Positions 35,393 to 45,437 of a stretch of DNA of 64,000 bases are shown piece after piece. The stretch is from Nicotiana tabacum (lineage: Eukaryota > Streptophyta > Magnoliopsida > Solanales > Solanaceae), in NCBI RefSeq assembly GCF_000715075.1, contig NC_134081.1, forward strand, positions 112,814,289-112,878,288. Direction: 5' to 3'. The position numbers and the translations under genes are program-made. Each line of letters opens with the position of its first letter. Position 1 is the stretch's first letter. Below the pieces are notes generated by a model that was not told the DNA's origin, did not search any database, and worked only from the letters and a program-made list of their open reading frames with translations.

Positions 35393-36753
35393 TTGTGCAG
35401 AAAAAAAGAAGAAGGTCAAGTCGATAGACATAAAGACGACTTGTGTCACAAGAAGATTTGCAAATATCCTGGCATTGATTATATAGAGACATGTTCTCCT
35501 GTGGTGGATGTCGCCATTTCAGGTTTTAATCTAGCAATACAAGAAAAACGTGATATGCATATAATGGAAATCATTGAAGGAATTAAATTGTTCTAAAGCA
35601 TATTAAGGTTTCCAAGTAATTTATTAAATAAAGCTTCAAAAATCCTTATACGGATTGAAACAATTAGGGCACATGTAGTATAATCATCTGAGTGAGTACC
35701 TGTTGAAAGAAGGGTACAAGAATGATTCAATTTGTCCTTGTGTCTTTATAAAAAGATCTGGATCTAAATTTGTTATAATCACCGTGTATGTTGATGATTT
35801 AAATATCATTGGAACTCCTAGGGAGCTTCCTAAAGCAGTAGAGCTTCCTAAAGTAGTAGACTATCTAAAGAAAGAATTTGTAATGAATTCTTGGAAAGAT
35901 AAAATTTTGTCTTGGTCTACAAATTGAGTATATGAAGGATGGAATTTTTGTCCATCAATCAACATACACTAAAATAATTTTAAAGCGATTTTATATGGAT
36001 AAAGGACATCTATTCCGATCTCATGAAAATAATGAAGAGCTTCTTGGTCCCGACGTACCATATATTAGTGCAATTGGTGCACTAATGTATCTTTCTAACA
36101 TTACAAGGTCTGACATAACTTTTTCAGTTAATGTCTTAACAAGATATAGCTCTGCTCCTACAAGGAGACATTGGAATGGAATCAAACATATATTGCGGTA
36201 TCTAAAAGGGACTATCGGTATGGGATTATTTTATGAAAATGATTGCAGTCCCGATCTTGTTGGTTATGCCGATGCTGGGTATTTATATGACCCACAAAAG
36301 GTTCGATCTCAAACATGCTATGTGTTTACATATGGAGGCACTTCCATATCTTGGAGATCGACTAAGCAATCAATCGTGACTACTTCATCTAATCATGATG
36401 AGATAATTGTTATTCATGAAGCAAGTCGAGAATGTGTATGGTTGAGGTCTATAATACACCTTATTCGAGATAAATACGGTTTGAAGTGTGACAAACCACC
36501 CACAATTTTGTATGAAGACAATGCAGCATGCATATCCCAGTTGAAGGGAGGATTCATAAAATGGGATAGGACAAAACACATTTTACCAAAGTTATTTTTT
36601 ACACATGATCTTCAAAAGAATGGTGATATCAATGTGCAACAGATCTGTTCAAGTGATAATATGGCTGATTTATTCACCAAATCTCTACCGACGTCAACCT
36701 TCAAGAAACTAGTGTACAAAATTGGGATGCGAAGGCTCAAGGATGTGAATTGA
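35393..36753 (+). pseudogene. Copia RT and RNase H remnants
   Basis: 35393-35596 keeps a worn RT start (PGIDYIETCSPVVD...). 35703-35927 has the catalytic YVDD (ITVYVDDLNIIGT) and an in-frame 18-bp tandem duplication (35823-35858, encoding ELPKAV/ELPKVV). A short frameshift follows. 35932-36753 is an almost intact connection-RNase H region: HQSTYTKIILKRFYMD, ALMYLSNITRSDI, LVGYADAGYL, SWRSTKQSI, HEASRECVWLRS, LYEDNAACISQLK and ADLFTKSLPTSTFKKLV. Lesions in the RNase H part are mostly substitutions (for example GCYVF to CYVF-type changes), so this 273-codon ORF is open but orphaned. Confidence 0.88.
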
Positions 36754-36961
36754 TGCTCTCATCAGGGGGAGTTAATATACGTTGTACTCTTTTTTCCTTA
36801 CAAGGTTTTGTCCCACTGGGTTTTCCTTGCAAGGTTTTTAATGAGACAACCAAAAGGCGTATTTCTAAATATGTGTACTCTTTTTCCCTCACTAGGATTT
36901 TTTTTCCCATAGGGTTTTTTTTTCTAATAAGGTTTTAACGAGGTACATTATCTATGGACAT

Positions 36962-36972
36962 CCAAGGGGGAG
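36962..36972 (+). promoter_or_regulatory. Polypurine tract of the 31887 copia element
   Basis: CCAAGGGGGAG directly upstream of the 3' LTR at 36973. Confidence 0.85.
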
Positions 36973-37272
36973 TGTTATAAGAAAAATCAAATTATGGTGG
37001 ATGTCTACTCTTCCTCCATGATCTTCTCAAATGCTTAATGACATATTCAATGACATATTTCTATGCTTAATGACATATTCAATGACATATTTTTCTTCAC
37101 TTTTCATGCCTATATAAAGGCCTTGTAATAGATAGAAAAACATACACAATTGAAGAAGAAAATCTCTTCCTTCTCTCTATCTCCATTTCTTGTTCATGTT
37201 TTACTAAATTACTTTTATTTCATAACAACATGTCTTGTTCATGTTTTAATAAGTTGTTTTTATTTTATAACA
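36973..37272 (+). repeat. Copia 3' LTR (300 bp)
   Basis: Differs from 31887-32186 at about 5 positions by eye. Confidence 0.92.
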
Positions 37273-37963
37273 CATATGAGTTTTTCTGCAATTATGAGTT
37301 ATTGTGGCCACTTTAGCTTATCTCTTGTCATGATTATGGTATATGTCATTGAACCATTTTTGTACGCATGTGGAGGTATTTAAGAAAATTAAGTTGATCA
37401 AGGTTTTATTTTCATCTTGCACCTGCATTTACCCTGTCCTACACCCTTGTTATGGTAGTCTTAATTTTTCCTGTTTGGGCTGAACTTTGATAGTTCTACA
37501 ATTATAATTGGTGCTTATTTTGTTTTTGCAGATTGGAACATGATGAGACTATTGGAGCATGTGGTATTTTCAGAGGGAGTAAGCTATACTCTTCTTTTGG
37601 TTGTCTATGTACCGATAAGGAATTATTACACATTAAAGCTTTTGATAATGTAAATAAAATATCCTTTTAAAGAAAGAAAATAGTGTGAGAAGATATCTTA
37701 TACTTGTTTGACTATGTTGATCTAACTTTTTATCGTTTCCCAATATGGTGTGGTCAATATTCTTAGGCAGTTGCAGGGGACCAGCCTAGACCTACTTGAT
37801 CTTATACTCCCTGCTTGAAAGGTCATGTTCTCATACTTTTCTACCGTAGTTCATTATTTTTTCTGATACAAGGGAAAGTATTAGTATTTGAGTAAGAACT
37901 TGACTAAATAACGATAAGTGTGAATTTCAGATGCAGTTGAGGTAATTGATGTATAAAGCTTGG

Positions 37964-37996
37964 GCCCGTGCTCCGCACGAGCAATTTTCATCTAGT
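37964..37996 (+). other. Helitron-like 3' terminus: hairpin plus CTAGT
   Basis: Stem GCCCGTGC / GCACGAGC with loop TCC and a downstream CTAGT, the standard plant Helitron end. Confidence 0.6.
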
Positions 37997-37997
37997 C

Positions 37998-38135
37998 TAT
38001 TGAGAAGAGAGAAGAAAGTATTCACGTCACTCATGTCAAAAAAAATATCTCTAATATCCTAACCACTTTGGGCCCGTGCTATTCCCACGTAAATTAAAGG
38101 TAAATTGGCAGTACAAGAACCAATTGCAATTTAAA
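37998..38135. repeat. Direct repeat, copy 1 (about 140 bp)
   Basis: Shares GAGAGAAGAAA, AAAATATCT.TAATA, GCCCGTGCTATTCCCAC and ACCAATTGCAATTTAAA, in the same order and spacing, with 38455-38597. It starts directly after the Helitron-like CTAGT. Confidence 0.6.
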
Positions 38136-38454
38136 AAGAGAGTAGAGGATAAAAATACTAAACAAATAATACGTTAATAAAAATTTATATTAACAATGTA
38201 ATAATATTAAAAACTGGATAATATAATAAAAAAATATATATAACAAAAAATTATTCGACAACTATATAGGTCTCTTTTTTAATTTACTAGATATTTTATT
38301 ATTGGGTATACCGTATTGACAGATGAGATGACAATTAAAATTTATTAAATCAATACGATATAATATGTTAAACAAACTCGATCATAATATAATTAATATT
38401 TTTTAATATTGGTACGACTACTAGTTAACATTAATCTAAAAGTAACGTGAAATC

Positions 38455-38597
38455 TATGGAGAGGAGAGAAGAAATTATTCGCACTCATGTTAAAGAAAAT
38501 ATCTATAATAGCCTAACCCCTTATGCCCGTGCTATTCCCACCTAGTACTAAAATAAAGGAAAATTGACGGAACAAGTACCAATTGCAATTTAAAACG
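38455..38597. repeat. Direct repeat, copy 2 (about 140 bp)
   Basis: Second copy of 37998-38135. Here GCCCGTGCTATTCCCAC is followed directly by CTAGT (38540 region), recalling a Helitron end with a ruined hairpin. Confidence 0.6.
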
Positions 38598-39779
38598 TGA
38601 TATTTGAATAGTGCCACTAAATAACAAAAGGCAACCCTAATATATTGATATGACAAGTGCCGCTAAATAAGTATTATCTCCGATTCATTTGATGTGGCAA
38701 ATTTTGAATAGATACAAAAAATAAATTTAAAAAAACTTGTAAAATTTGTAATATAAAGCAAGTTATACGACCCAAAATTCCACCATAGGCGTCGTGATTA
38801 CACCTAGTCTCTAAGAGTAGGTAAGCCGATTTCTATTACATTTTGAAGCTATTTTTTTTTTGAATTAAAATTTAACAGTGGAAATAATTACAATACACAA
38901 CCTCCCAAGACTGGTAGTACTGAATTACGAACTCTAACTGAATACATGGAATGATCACGAGGACCGAATATACAATACTGTTTGATTACAAATTAATAGT
39001 ACAATAAAATAAAAAGACTCCAAGGGACCGTGACGGCCAAGCAGCTCTACCTTGAATCCTTATTATCGCGCTTTAACACTGCTCAAGTCCGATATCTTCA
39101 ATACCTGGCTCTGCACAAAAATGTGCAGAAGTGTAGAGTGAGCACACCACAGCGGTGCCCAGTAAGTATCAAGATTAACCTCAATAGAGTAGAGACGAGA
39201 TACAGTCAAGATACTCACTAGTCTAATAACTTGTGCAATATGATATACAAAATAATAGGAAACAAATAATAATAAATGCAGGATAAAAACAACCAGTGAT
39301 ATGCACAACAGACAACAAGAATACCATTAATATTACTAAACATTAAAACTCATCGGAAAAAATTTCGGATAATAATATGTCGACTTAAAAATTTATTCCA
39401 AAAAAATAACAAAAGTCAACGCGGGACCCGCCTCTCGGAACCTGACATAATTTTTATGAAATCCGAACACCCATTCCGATACGAGTTCAACCATACCAAT
39501 TTTATCGAATTCCAATAACAACTCGACTTCCACATCTTAAATTTTCGTTTTTGGAAGATTTTACAAAAATCTTGATTTTCCCTCCATTAAATCTGAATTA
39601 AACGATGGATTCAAAGACATAATCATGAAAATTAATCAAAACTGGATAACAATCACTTATCCCAAACACACACGCAAGAATCTCTCCAAAAATCGCCTTC
39701 TACCGAGCTCCAACTTTGATTTTGAGTTATGAACTCAAACCCCCATTTTTGGGACTTTTAATTCTGCCCAGATAGGCCT

Positions 39780-40190
39780 TCTTCGCGTACGCGACCATTG
39801 CCTCGCGTTCGCGAAGGCCAAAACCCAACTGCCTCAAATCCTTCATCGCGTTCGCGACCTTCTCGTCGCGTTCGCGAAGGCCAACTGTTTCTGCCCCATC
39901 ATTTCCTCTTCGCGTTCGCGAACCCCTCGTCGCGTTCGCGATGACCAGCTGACCAACTCCTTCGCGTTCGTGTTCCACGCTTCGCGTTCGCGAAGGAGAA
40001 ACGACCACAGGCCCCAATCTTCCTTTCTTCTTCGCGTTCGCGTTGTCTGGGCCGCATTCGCGAAGGCTTGCCCTGCTCCTTCTTCGCGTTCGCGTTAACA
40101 GCTTCGCATTCGTGAAGGACAAATCATCAGCCCCTCAAATTCCTCTTCGCGTTCGCGGGACTCCCTTCGTGTTCGCGAAGAAGGAAACTA
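39780..40190. repeat. Array of CTTCGCGTTCGCGAAGG words
   Basis: At least fifteen copies of the TTCGCG-TT-CGCGAA near-palindrome and variants. It is the densest CG-rich stretch of the LTR. The second LTR carries the same array in more decayed form at 46680-47035. Confidence 0.85.
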
Positions 40191-40249
40191 GACTTCAGCA
40201 ACAACAGTCCAAACAACTCCAATTTGGTCCGAAACTACCCCGAAATACA

Positions 40250-40264
40250 CCCGAGCCCCTCGGG
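40250..40264 (-). other. LTR hairpin CCCGAG-CCC-CTCGGG
   Basis: Perfect 6-bp stem, 3-base loop, 60 bp from the word array. The corresponding site in the other LTR (about 47100) is worn. Confidence 0.7.
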
Positions 40265-40875
40265 ACCCCATCTAATCATACCAACCAGTCCCATAACATA
40301 TCACGGACTCGCTCGAGTTTTCAAATCACATCAAATTATGCCAAAAATACAAATCGCACCACAAATCGAACTTATAAACTTCAAAAACTTTCAACTTCTA
40401 AAACTCGTGCTGAAATCTATCAAACCAACCCGGAATGACGTCAAATTTTACAGGAAAGTCCCAAATAATATAACGGAGCTGTTCCAACTCTCGCAATCGC
40501 ATTCCGACCCCGATATCAAAAAGTCCACTTCCAGTCCAATTCTCCAAAAATTCGACTTTCACCATTTCAAGCCTAAATTGGCTACAGACCTCAGATTCAC
40601 AGTCCGGACACGCTCCTAAGTCCAAAATCAGCCAACAGAGCTAACGGAATCGTCGAAACTCCATTCTGGAGTTGTCTTTACACAGTTTCGACTACGATCA
40701 AAATCCTAAGACTTAAGCTTTTGTCTTAGGGACTAAGTGTCCCAAATCACTCCGAATCATCCGTAAATCAAACTTGACCACACATGCGGGTCATAATACA
40801 TATTGCGAGGCTACTCGAAACCTTAAGTCACTGAACGAGGCGTAAATTCTTAAAACGACAAGTCGGGTAGTTACA

Positions 40876-40888
40876 TTCTTCACCTCTT
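40876..40888 (-). promoter_or_regulatory. Polypurine tract of the 38764 gypsy element
   Basis: AAGAGGTGAAGAA on the minus strand, abutting the 3' LTR. Confidence 0.75.
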
Positions 40889-40895
40889 AAACAAA

Positions 40896-40911
40896 CGTTC
40901 GTCCTTGAACG
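40896..40911 (-). other. Inverted repeat next to the polypurine tract
   Basis: CGTTCA-AGGA-CGAACG on the minus strand, a 6-bp stem with one mismatch. The gypsy element at 48567 has the perfect form at the same place (55879-55894). Confidence 0.6.
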
Positions 40912-42401
40912 TGCTAAGAATCTTTCTGAAGACTTTAAATTACTGAGTATATTCTTGCACACATACTTGTGAGTGATTTTACATTCCCGCAATTTAACAC
41001 GGGTCCGACAACACCATCTCAATTGAGATTATTTCTTTTCTCCATTCTTATAAGCTTTAAAGCAAAGTCCCTAACTCTCCAATCATTTTCAAAATGCCTG
41101 ATTTCTCACAACAACGCACAGTATTAGTCCCAACTGGCTATAGCAACTCGTGCCTATGCACATATAAATTTTCTCAATAGTGTTGAAGTAATTCAAAACT
41201 TTCTCTGAGGTGCTACATTATTCCCCGCTTAGGATCATTCGCCCTCAAACACATAACGTAATTCATCTCTTCCTTTGCAAATCTCAATCCCCCAAATTTT
41301 ACTAACTCGCAAATCTTTTCAGAAATTTCGGCAGAGTCTCCCCTGTAATTGGGCCTATCCACATGCCAGAGTAACACCTAAATAACTCCTAACAACATAT
41401 CCACAACCCAACAAAATACCACAGTGTATATATCAATAACATTAATCGCAACATTGCCTTATCATAATGATATCAGGACATGAAGCACATCATATGTATG
41501 CTCATCACCATATCTCTAGTCTTAAAAGCTGTTCATAATTAATTCCAGCATCATCAATTAATCTCATATTAACCATCACCTTGTTTCGAATTTTCACAAT
41601 ACTGACAACAGAACGTAAGGCATGAAGACCTCATGATTACTTACTCGGATTAATGAGTCACATTTAACGCCACCTGGGCACTCACCTCATAGGCTAAAAC
41701 TCAATATTTACAGCGCGAAAATGGCTGAATATGAACAGAAAATATACAAGCATTATCAAATAAGCCTAACATGTATGACTCCCTATTAATATTATTGCAC
41801 AAATTAAATTTCAAAAGGGAGAATTTTAAACTCATAAACATTTCACCACAAGGACCCCGTCCTTATATAACTTCCATCGCGGCTTGCAGCCCAGTTTAAA
41901 TAGTTCACATTATGTAAAAAGGCAAGGATCTCGTCCTCAAATCCGAGTCACAATTATGTTGCACATTGTGCCAACTAAAATTTTCAATTTCCTTTATTTC
42001 TTCTTTTTAATACATTTCATAAACAATTTTCACAACATATAATGAACTCTCATACCGGTAGGGCGTATAATTCATAAAAATTGGAATCAATTATTCCAAA
42101 ACATATTAAACCCACTGTAATGAATAATAAAAATTACTTTTGGACTTATAGCCCTCAATGGTGTATAGAAATAAAATAACAGACACGGGCTCACATCTTT
42201 AAATCTCCCAACAAGAATACACATATAAGTGGGTCGCAAATTTACGAAGCTCACCCATGAGTGGAGCATAATAAGAGGATTCACCTCAATATTCAGAACC
42301 GAATCAAATTAAGGAAAATATCCTGTTATAATAAAAATTAGGATCGTACCTGTAACGACACCATCTGGTATATTGGCCTTAGCCAAATCATAGTGATTAA
42401 A
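40912..42401 (-). other. Non-coding interior of the gag-only gypsy element
   Basis: AT-rich, no domain-bearing ORF. By position pol should be here. Nothing of RT, RNase H or integrase is readable on either strand. Confidence 0.6.
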
Positions 42402-43784
42402 TCAATGGGTCGGGCCTCCACCTCTTAGGCGCCCACTACCCGCCTGTCCTCCACCTCTAGCTGACTGTGCATGTGGAGTATCAACTGGAATAAAGCTTGT
42501 AGCTGGAGTGTTCTGATGAAATCCACCACTCCCAAGTCTAGGACAATCTCTCATGATATGCCTAGAATCACCACACTCATAGCAACCCCTCTGAGGTCGC
42601 GGCTGCTCGTAGTGAGTCTGTGCCGGATAACTGGAATAACCACTGTAAGAATCTCGTGCCGATGGTGCACTATAAACTGGAGCACTCCGAGTAATCTGGT
42701 GTGCGGACTGAGCTGACCGGCTACTCGAGCTTCCGCTATAATGGGTTCTAGATATAGTGTAAAATCCACTGAACCCTCCAGATCTTCGAAACCTTTTGGC
42801 CTCCTTAGACTCTCTTTCCTCGCCTAAAACACCCTCAATCTTCCTTGCAATCTCCACTACTTGTTGAAATGGAGCATCAATTTGCAACTCTCGAGCCATG
42901 CATATTTTAATATCATAATCGAGCCCCTCAATGAATTTTCGGACCCGTTCTCTAATTGTAGGAACTAATACAGGTGCATGACGGGCTAACTCACTGAACC
43001 TGATAGCATATTCTGACACTGTCATAGTGCCCTGATACAACCGTTCAAACTCTGTGCGCCACGCATCTCTGAGAGTCTGGGGAACAAACTCTTTCAAGAA
43101 AATTTCCGAAAATTGAGCCCAGGTTGGTGGTGTGCCATCGGTTGGTCTACCTTCTTCATAGATTTTCCACCACCGATATGCCGCGCCTAACAGTTGAAAT
43201 GTAGTAAAGGCAACTCCACTCACTTCCACAATACCCATGGTGCGGAGAATAAGGTGACAATTTTCCAGAAATTCTTGGGCATCCTCTGTGGCTGTGCCAC
43301 TAAAAGTTGGTGGACTATACCTCTTAAACCTTTCAAGTCTCTTTTGTTCTTCTTCTGATGCCTCGGTCCTGACCTCAGGCAGAACCGGAATAACAAGTTG
43401 TACCGGTACTAAACCCGAAACCTAACTAACGTGAACCTGCTGCTCTGGAGTCGTGGTAGGAGTCTGAGCTACTCCCCCAATCTGCGGAATGTTTGGTGTA
43501 ACAAAGATCAATCCCGCCTAAGTTAATGTACCAAACATACTCAGGAACTGTTCCAAAGTCTTCTGAAGTCCAGGGGTAACAACAGGTGCTTCTGGTACCT
43601 GTCCCCCAACTGGAGCCGCTAGTGGCTCATCAACTGTTGTTCTGACAGGTGCTCTAGTCGCAGCACGTGCCCTTCCTCGACCTCTACCTCGGCCTCTACC
43701 TCGGCCTCGGCCTCGGCCTCTTGCAGTCCTAGCAGTATGTGCGGATGCCTGCTCAGCTAACTCAGTAGCACGCGTCCTCACCAT
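42402..43784 (-). pseudogene. Ty3/gypsy gag with two premature TAG codons
   Basis: One continuous frame of about 460 codons from MVRTRATEL (43784) to a stop at 42402, broken only by TAG at 43520-43518 and 43424-43422. Both sit where the family has Gln (CAG). Order: a Gly-Arg repeat near residues 20-35, the retrotransposon gag domain (RWWKIYEEGRP, TWAQFSEIFLKEFVPQTLRD, YAIRFSELARHAPVLV, ERVRKFIEGL), a Ser/Tyr/Gln-rich section, then a CCHC knuckle CYECGDSRHIMRDC. It ends right after the knuckle with RLRGGGPTH and no protease. With readthrough or two reversions it would be a full gag; as it stands it is not. Confidence 0.9.
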
Positions 43785-43967
43785 CTGTGAGAGAATGGAA
43801 ATAAAAAGGTCCAATTTCCAAATTCAACAAATTTCGCACGACAAGAATGAAAGAAATGGAAATTTTCTAACAGTTCTGTAGCCTCTCGAAGATAAGTACA
43901 GACGTCTCTGTACCGATCCGCAAGACTCTACTAGACTCGTTCGTGACTCATAGAACCTATGAACCTA

Positions 43968-43981
43968 GAGCTCTGATACCA
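43968..43981 (-). promoter_or_regulatory. Primer-binding site, initiator tRNA-Met type
   Basis: TGGTATCAGAGCTC on the minus strand, three bases from the 5' LTR. Confidence 0.88.
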
Positions 43982-44879
43982 ACTTATCACGACCCAAAAT
44001 CCCACCACAGGCGTCATGATGGAACATAGTCTCTAAGACTAGGTAAGCCGATTTCTATTACATATTGAAGCTATTTTTTTTTTTGAATTACAATTTAACA
44101 GTGGAAATAATTACAATACACAACCTCCCAAGACGGGTAGTACTGAGTCACGAACTCTAACTGAATACATGGAATGATCACGAGGACCGAATATACAATA
44201 CTGTTTGATTACAAATTAATAGTATAATGAAATGAAAAGACTCCAAGGGCTGCGACGACCAAGCAGCTCTACCTTGAATCCTTATGATCGCGCTTTAACT
44301 CTGCTCAAGTCTGATATCTTCAATACTTGGCTCTGCACAAAAATGTACAGAAGTGTAGAGTGTGCACACCACAGCGGTGCCCAGTAAGTATCAAGACTAA
44401 CCTCAATGGAGTAGAGATGAGGTACAGTCAAGACACTCACTAGTCTAATAACCTGTGCAATATAATATATAAAATAATAGGAAATAAATAATAATAAAGG
44501 CAGGATAAAACAACCAGTGATATGTACAACAGACAACAAGAACACCATTAATATCACTCAACAATTAATAAACACAATTACACCCAATTAAATCAAGCCC
44601 TTCAAATAAATGTCTTTCACATAGTTCTTCTAGATAACTTTCTTTCAAATATAATTTTGTCAAATAATTATTTTTCAGATATAATTCTTTCAATAAATCT
44701 TTTCAAATATAATTTCCTCAAATAAATATCTTTCAAAATATAATTCTTTTATATAATATTTTCTAAGTAAAAATCCTTCCAAGTAAATATTTTGAATATA
44801 ATTCTTTCAATTAAAAAGTCACCATGTGACACCTCATTTCAAAATCATCAAAATACGGGTCTCACCCCATTTTCATATT

Positions 44880-45082
44880 TCCACGGCACCTCGTGCCCAT
44901 AATTAAATCATCATATTTGCCCGGCACCTCGTGCCCTCATTTCATATCACAACTGCACGGACAATTCACGTGCCTAATATCATTATCATTTCATCACAGC
45001 ACCTCGTGCCCACATTTTATATCACAACTGTATGGATAATTCACATGCCAATATCCCCATTTCATATCACAATTCACGGCAC
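44880..45082. repeat. Dispersed GGCACCTCGTGCC palindromes
   Basis: Four copies of GGCAC-CTC-GTGCC or close variants (about 44884, 44920, 44999 and 45077), separated by CATATTT/ATCACAACTG spacers. Each can fold into a 5-bp stem. Confidence 0.75.
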
Positions 45083-45283
45083 CTCGTGTCCATATTTCAT
45101 TTTATAAACAGCCTGGCAATAGTCACAGGCTTCCAATTTCAACATAAATCAGATTATTATCAATTTACTAACAACAAGACAAGTTATACAAGGTATAAAA
45201 AAATAAACACAAGAAAAACCACAATATCACATGAAAATTGTCAACACCACAACCTCACATCATCACATATCGTCCCTGACAAT

Positions 45284-45437
45284 AGCCACCCTTATCGCTC
45301 CTATTGCCACCCTTATCGCTCCTATAGCCACCCTTATCGCTCCGCCCAGACAATATCAATAGCCACCCTTATCGCTCCTATTGCCACCCTTATCGCTCCT
45401 TTAGCCACCCTTATCACTCCGCCCAGACAATATCAAT
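45284..45437. repeat. 77-bp duplication, each with three CCACCCTTATCGCTCC units
   Basis: Two adjacent 77-bp units (45284-45360, 45361-45437). Each has three roughly 20-bp subunits of AGCCACCCTTATCGCTCCTA and the tail GCCCAGACAATATCAAT. A higher-order minisatellite in the LTR. Confidence 0.85.

Larger units (their letters stand above)
31887..37272 (+). mobile_element. Ty1/copia element with near-identical LTRs and decayed interior
   Basis: A 5386-bp plus-strand element. The 300-bp LTRs (31887-32186, 36973-37272) differ at only about 5 positions by eye. It has a perfect 5-bp duplication CATAT (31882-31886, 37273-37277) and a purine tract CCAAGGGGGAG just before the 3' LTR. Despite the young-looking LTRs, the interior from 32187 to 35390 has no recognisable open gag, protease or integrase; only RT/RNase H pieces remain (35393-36753). 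It probably moved with proteins supplied by another copy. Confidence 0.92.
29231..37996 (+). mobile_element. Candidate Helitron, interrupted by a copia element
   Basis: The 3' end has the Helitron signature: hairpin GCCCGTGC-TCC-GCACGAGC (37964-37982, one mismatch), then 9 bases later CTAGT (37992-37996). A candidate 5' end, TCTATTATATCTATTATATA, follows an A at 29230, as expected for insertion between A and T. Without the nested copia element it would be about 3.4 kb. No Rep/helicase coding was found, so it would be non-autonomous. The 5' boundary is weak. The inside is AT-rich and carries a LINE scrap and a repeated AAATATCGTCTACAGCTTTC (29348 and 29504). Confidence 0.45.
38764..40875 (-). 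repeat. Gypsy 3' LTR (2.1 kb, with a 1.67-kb internal deletion)
   Basis: Aligns with 43985-47716 at both ends but jumps at about 39340, where the 5' LTR has an extra 44566-46239. The inner end is GGGTAGTTACA; the outer end is TATACGACCC. Holds the word array 39780-40190 and the hairpin 40250-40264. Confidence 0.88.

Noticed and set aside
38520..38545. Second Helitron end at GCCCGTGCTATTCCCACCTAGT
   Set aside because: The hairpin partner arm is absent, so by itself it does not meet the Helitron criterion; kept only as part of the direct-repeat finding.
39727..40438. 131-codon ORFs on both strands
   Set aside because: Created by the TTCGCG word array, whose palindromes leave several frames open.
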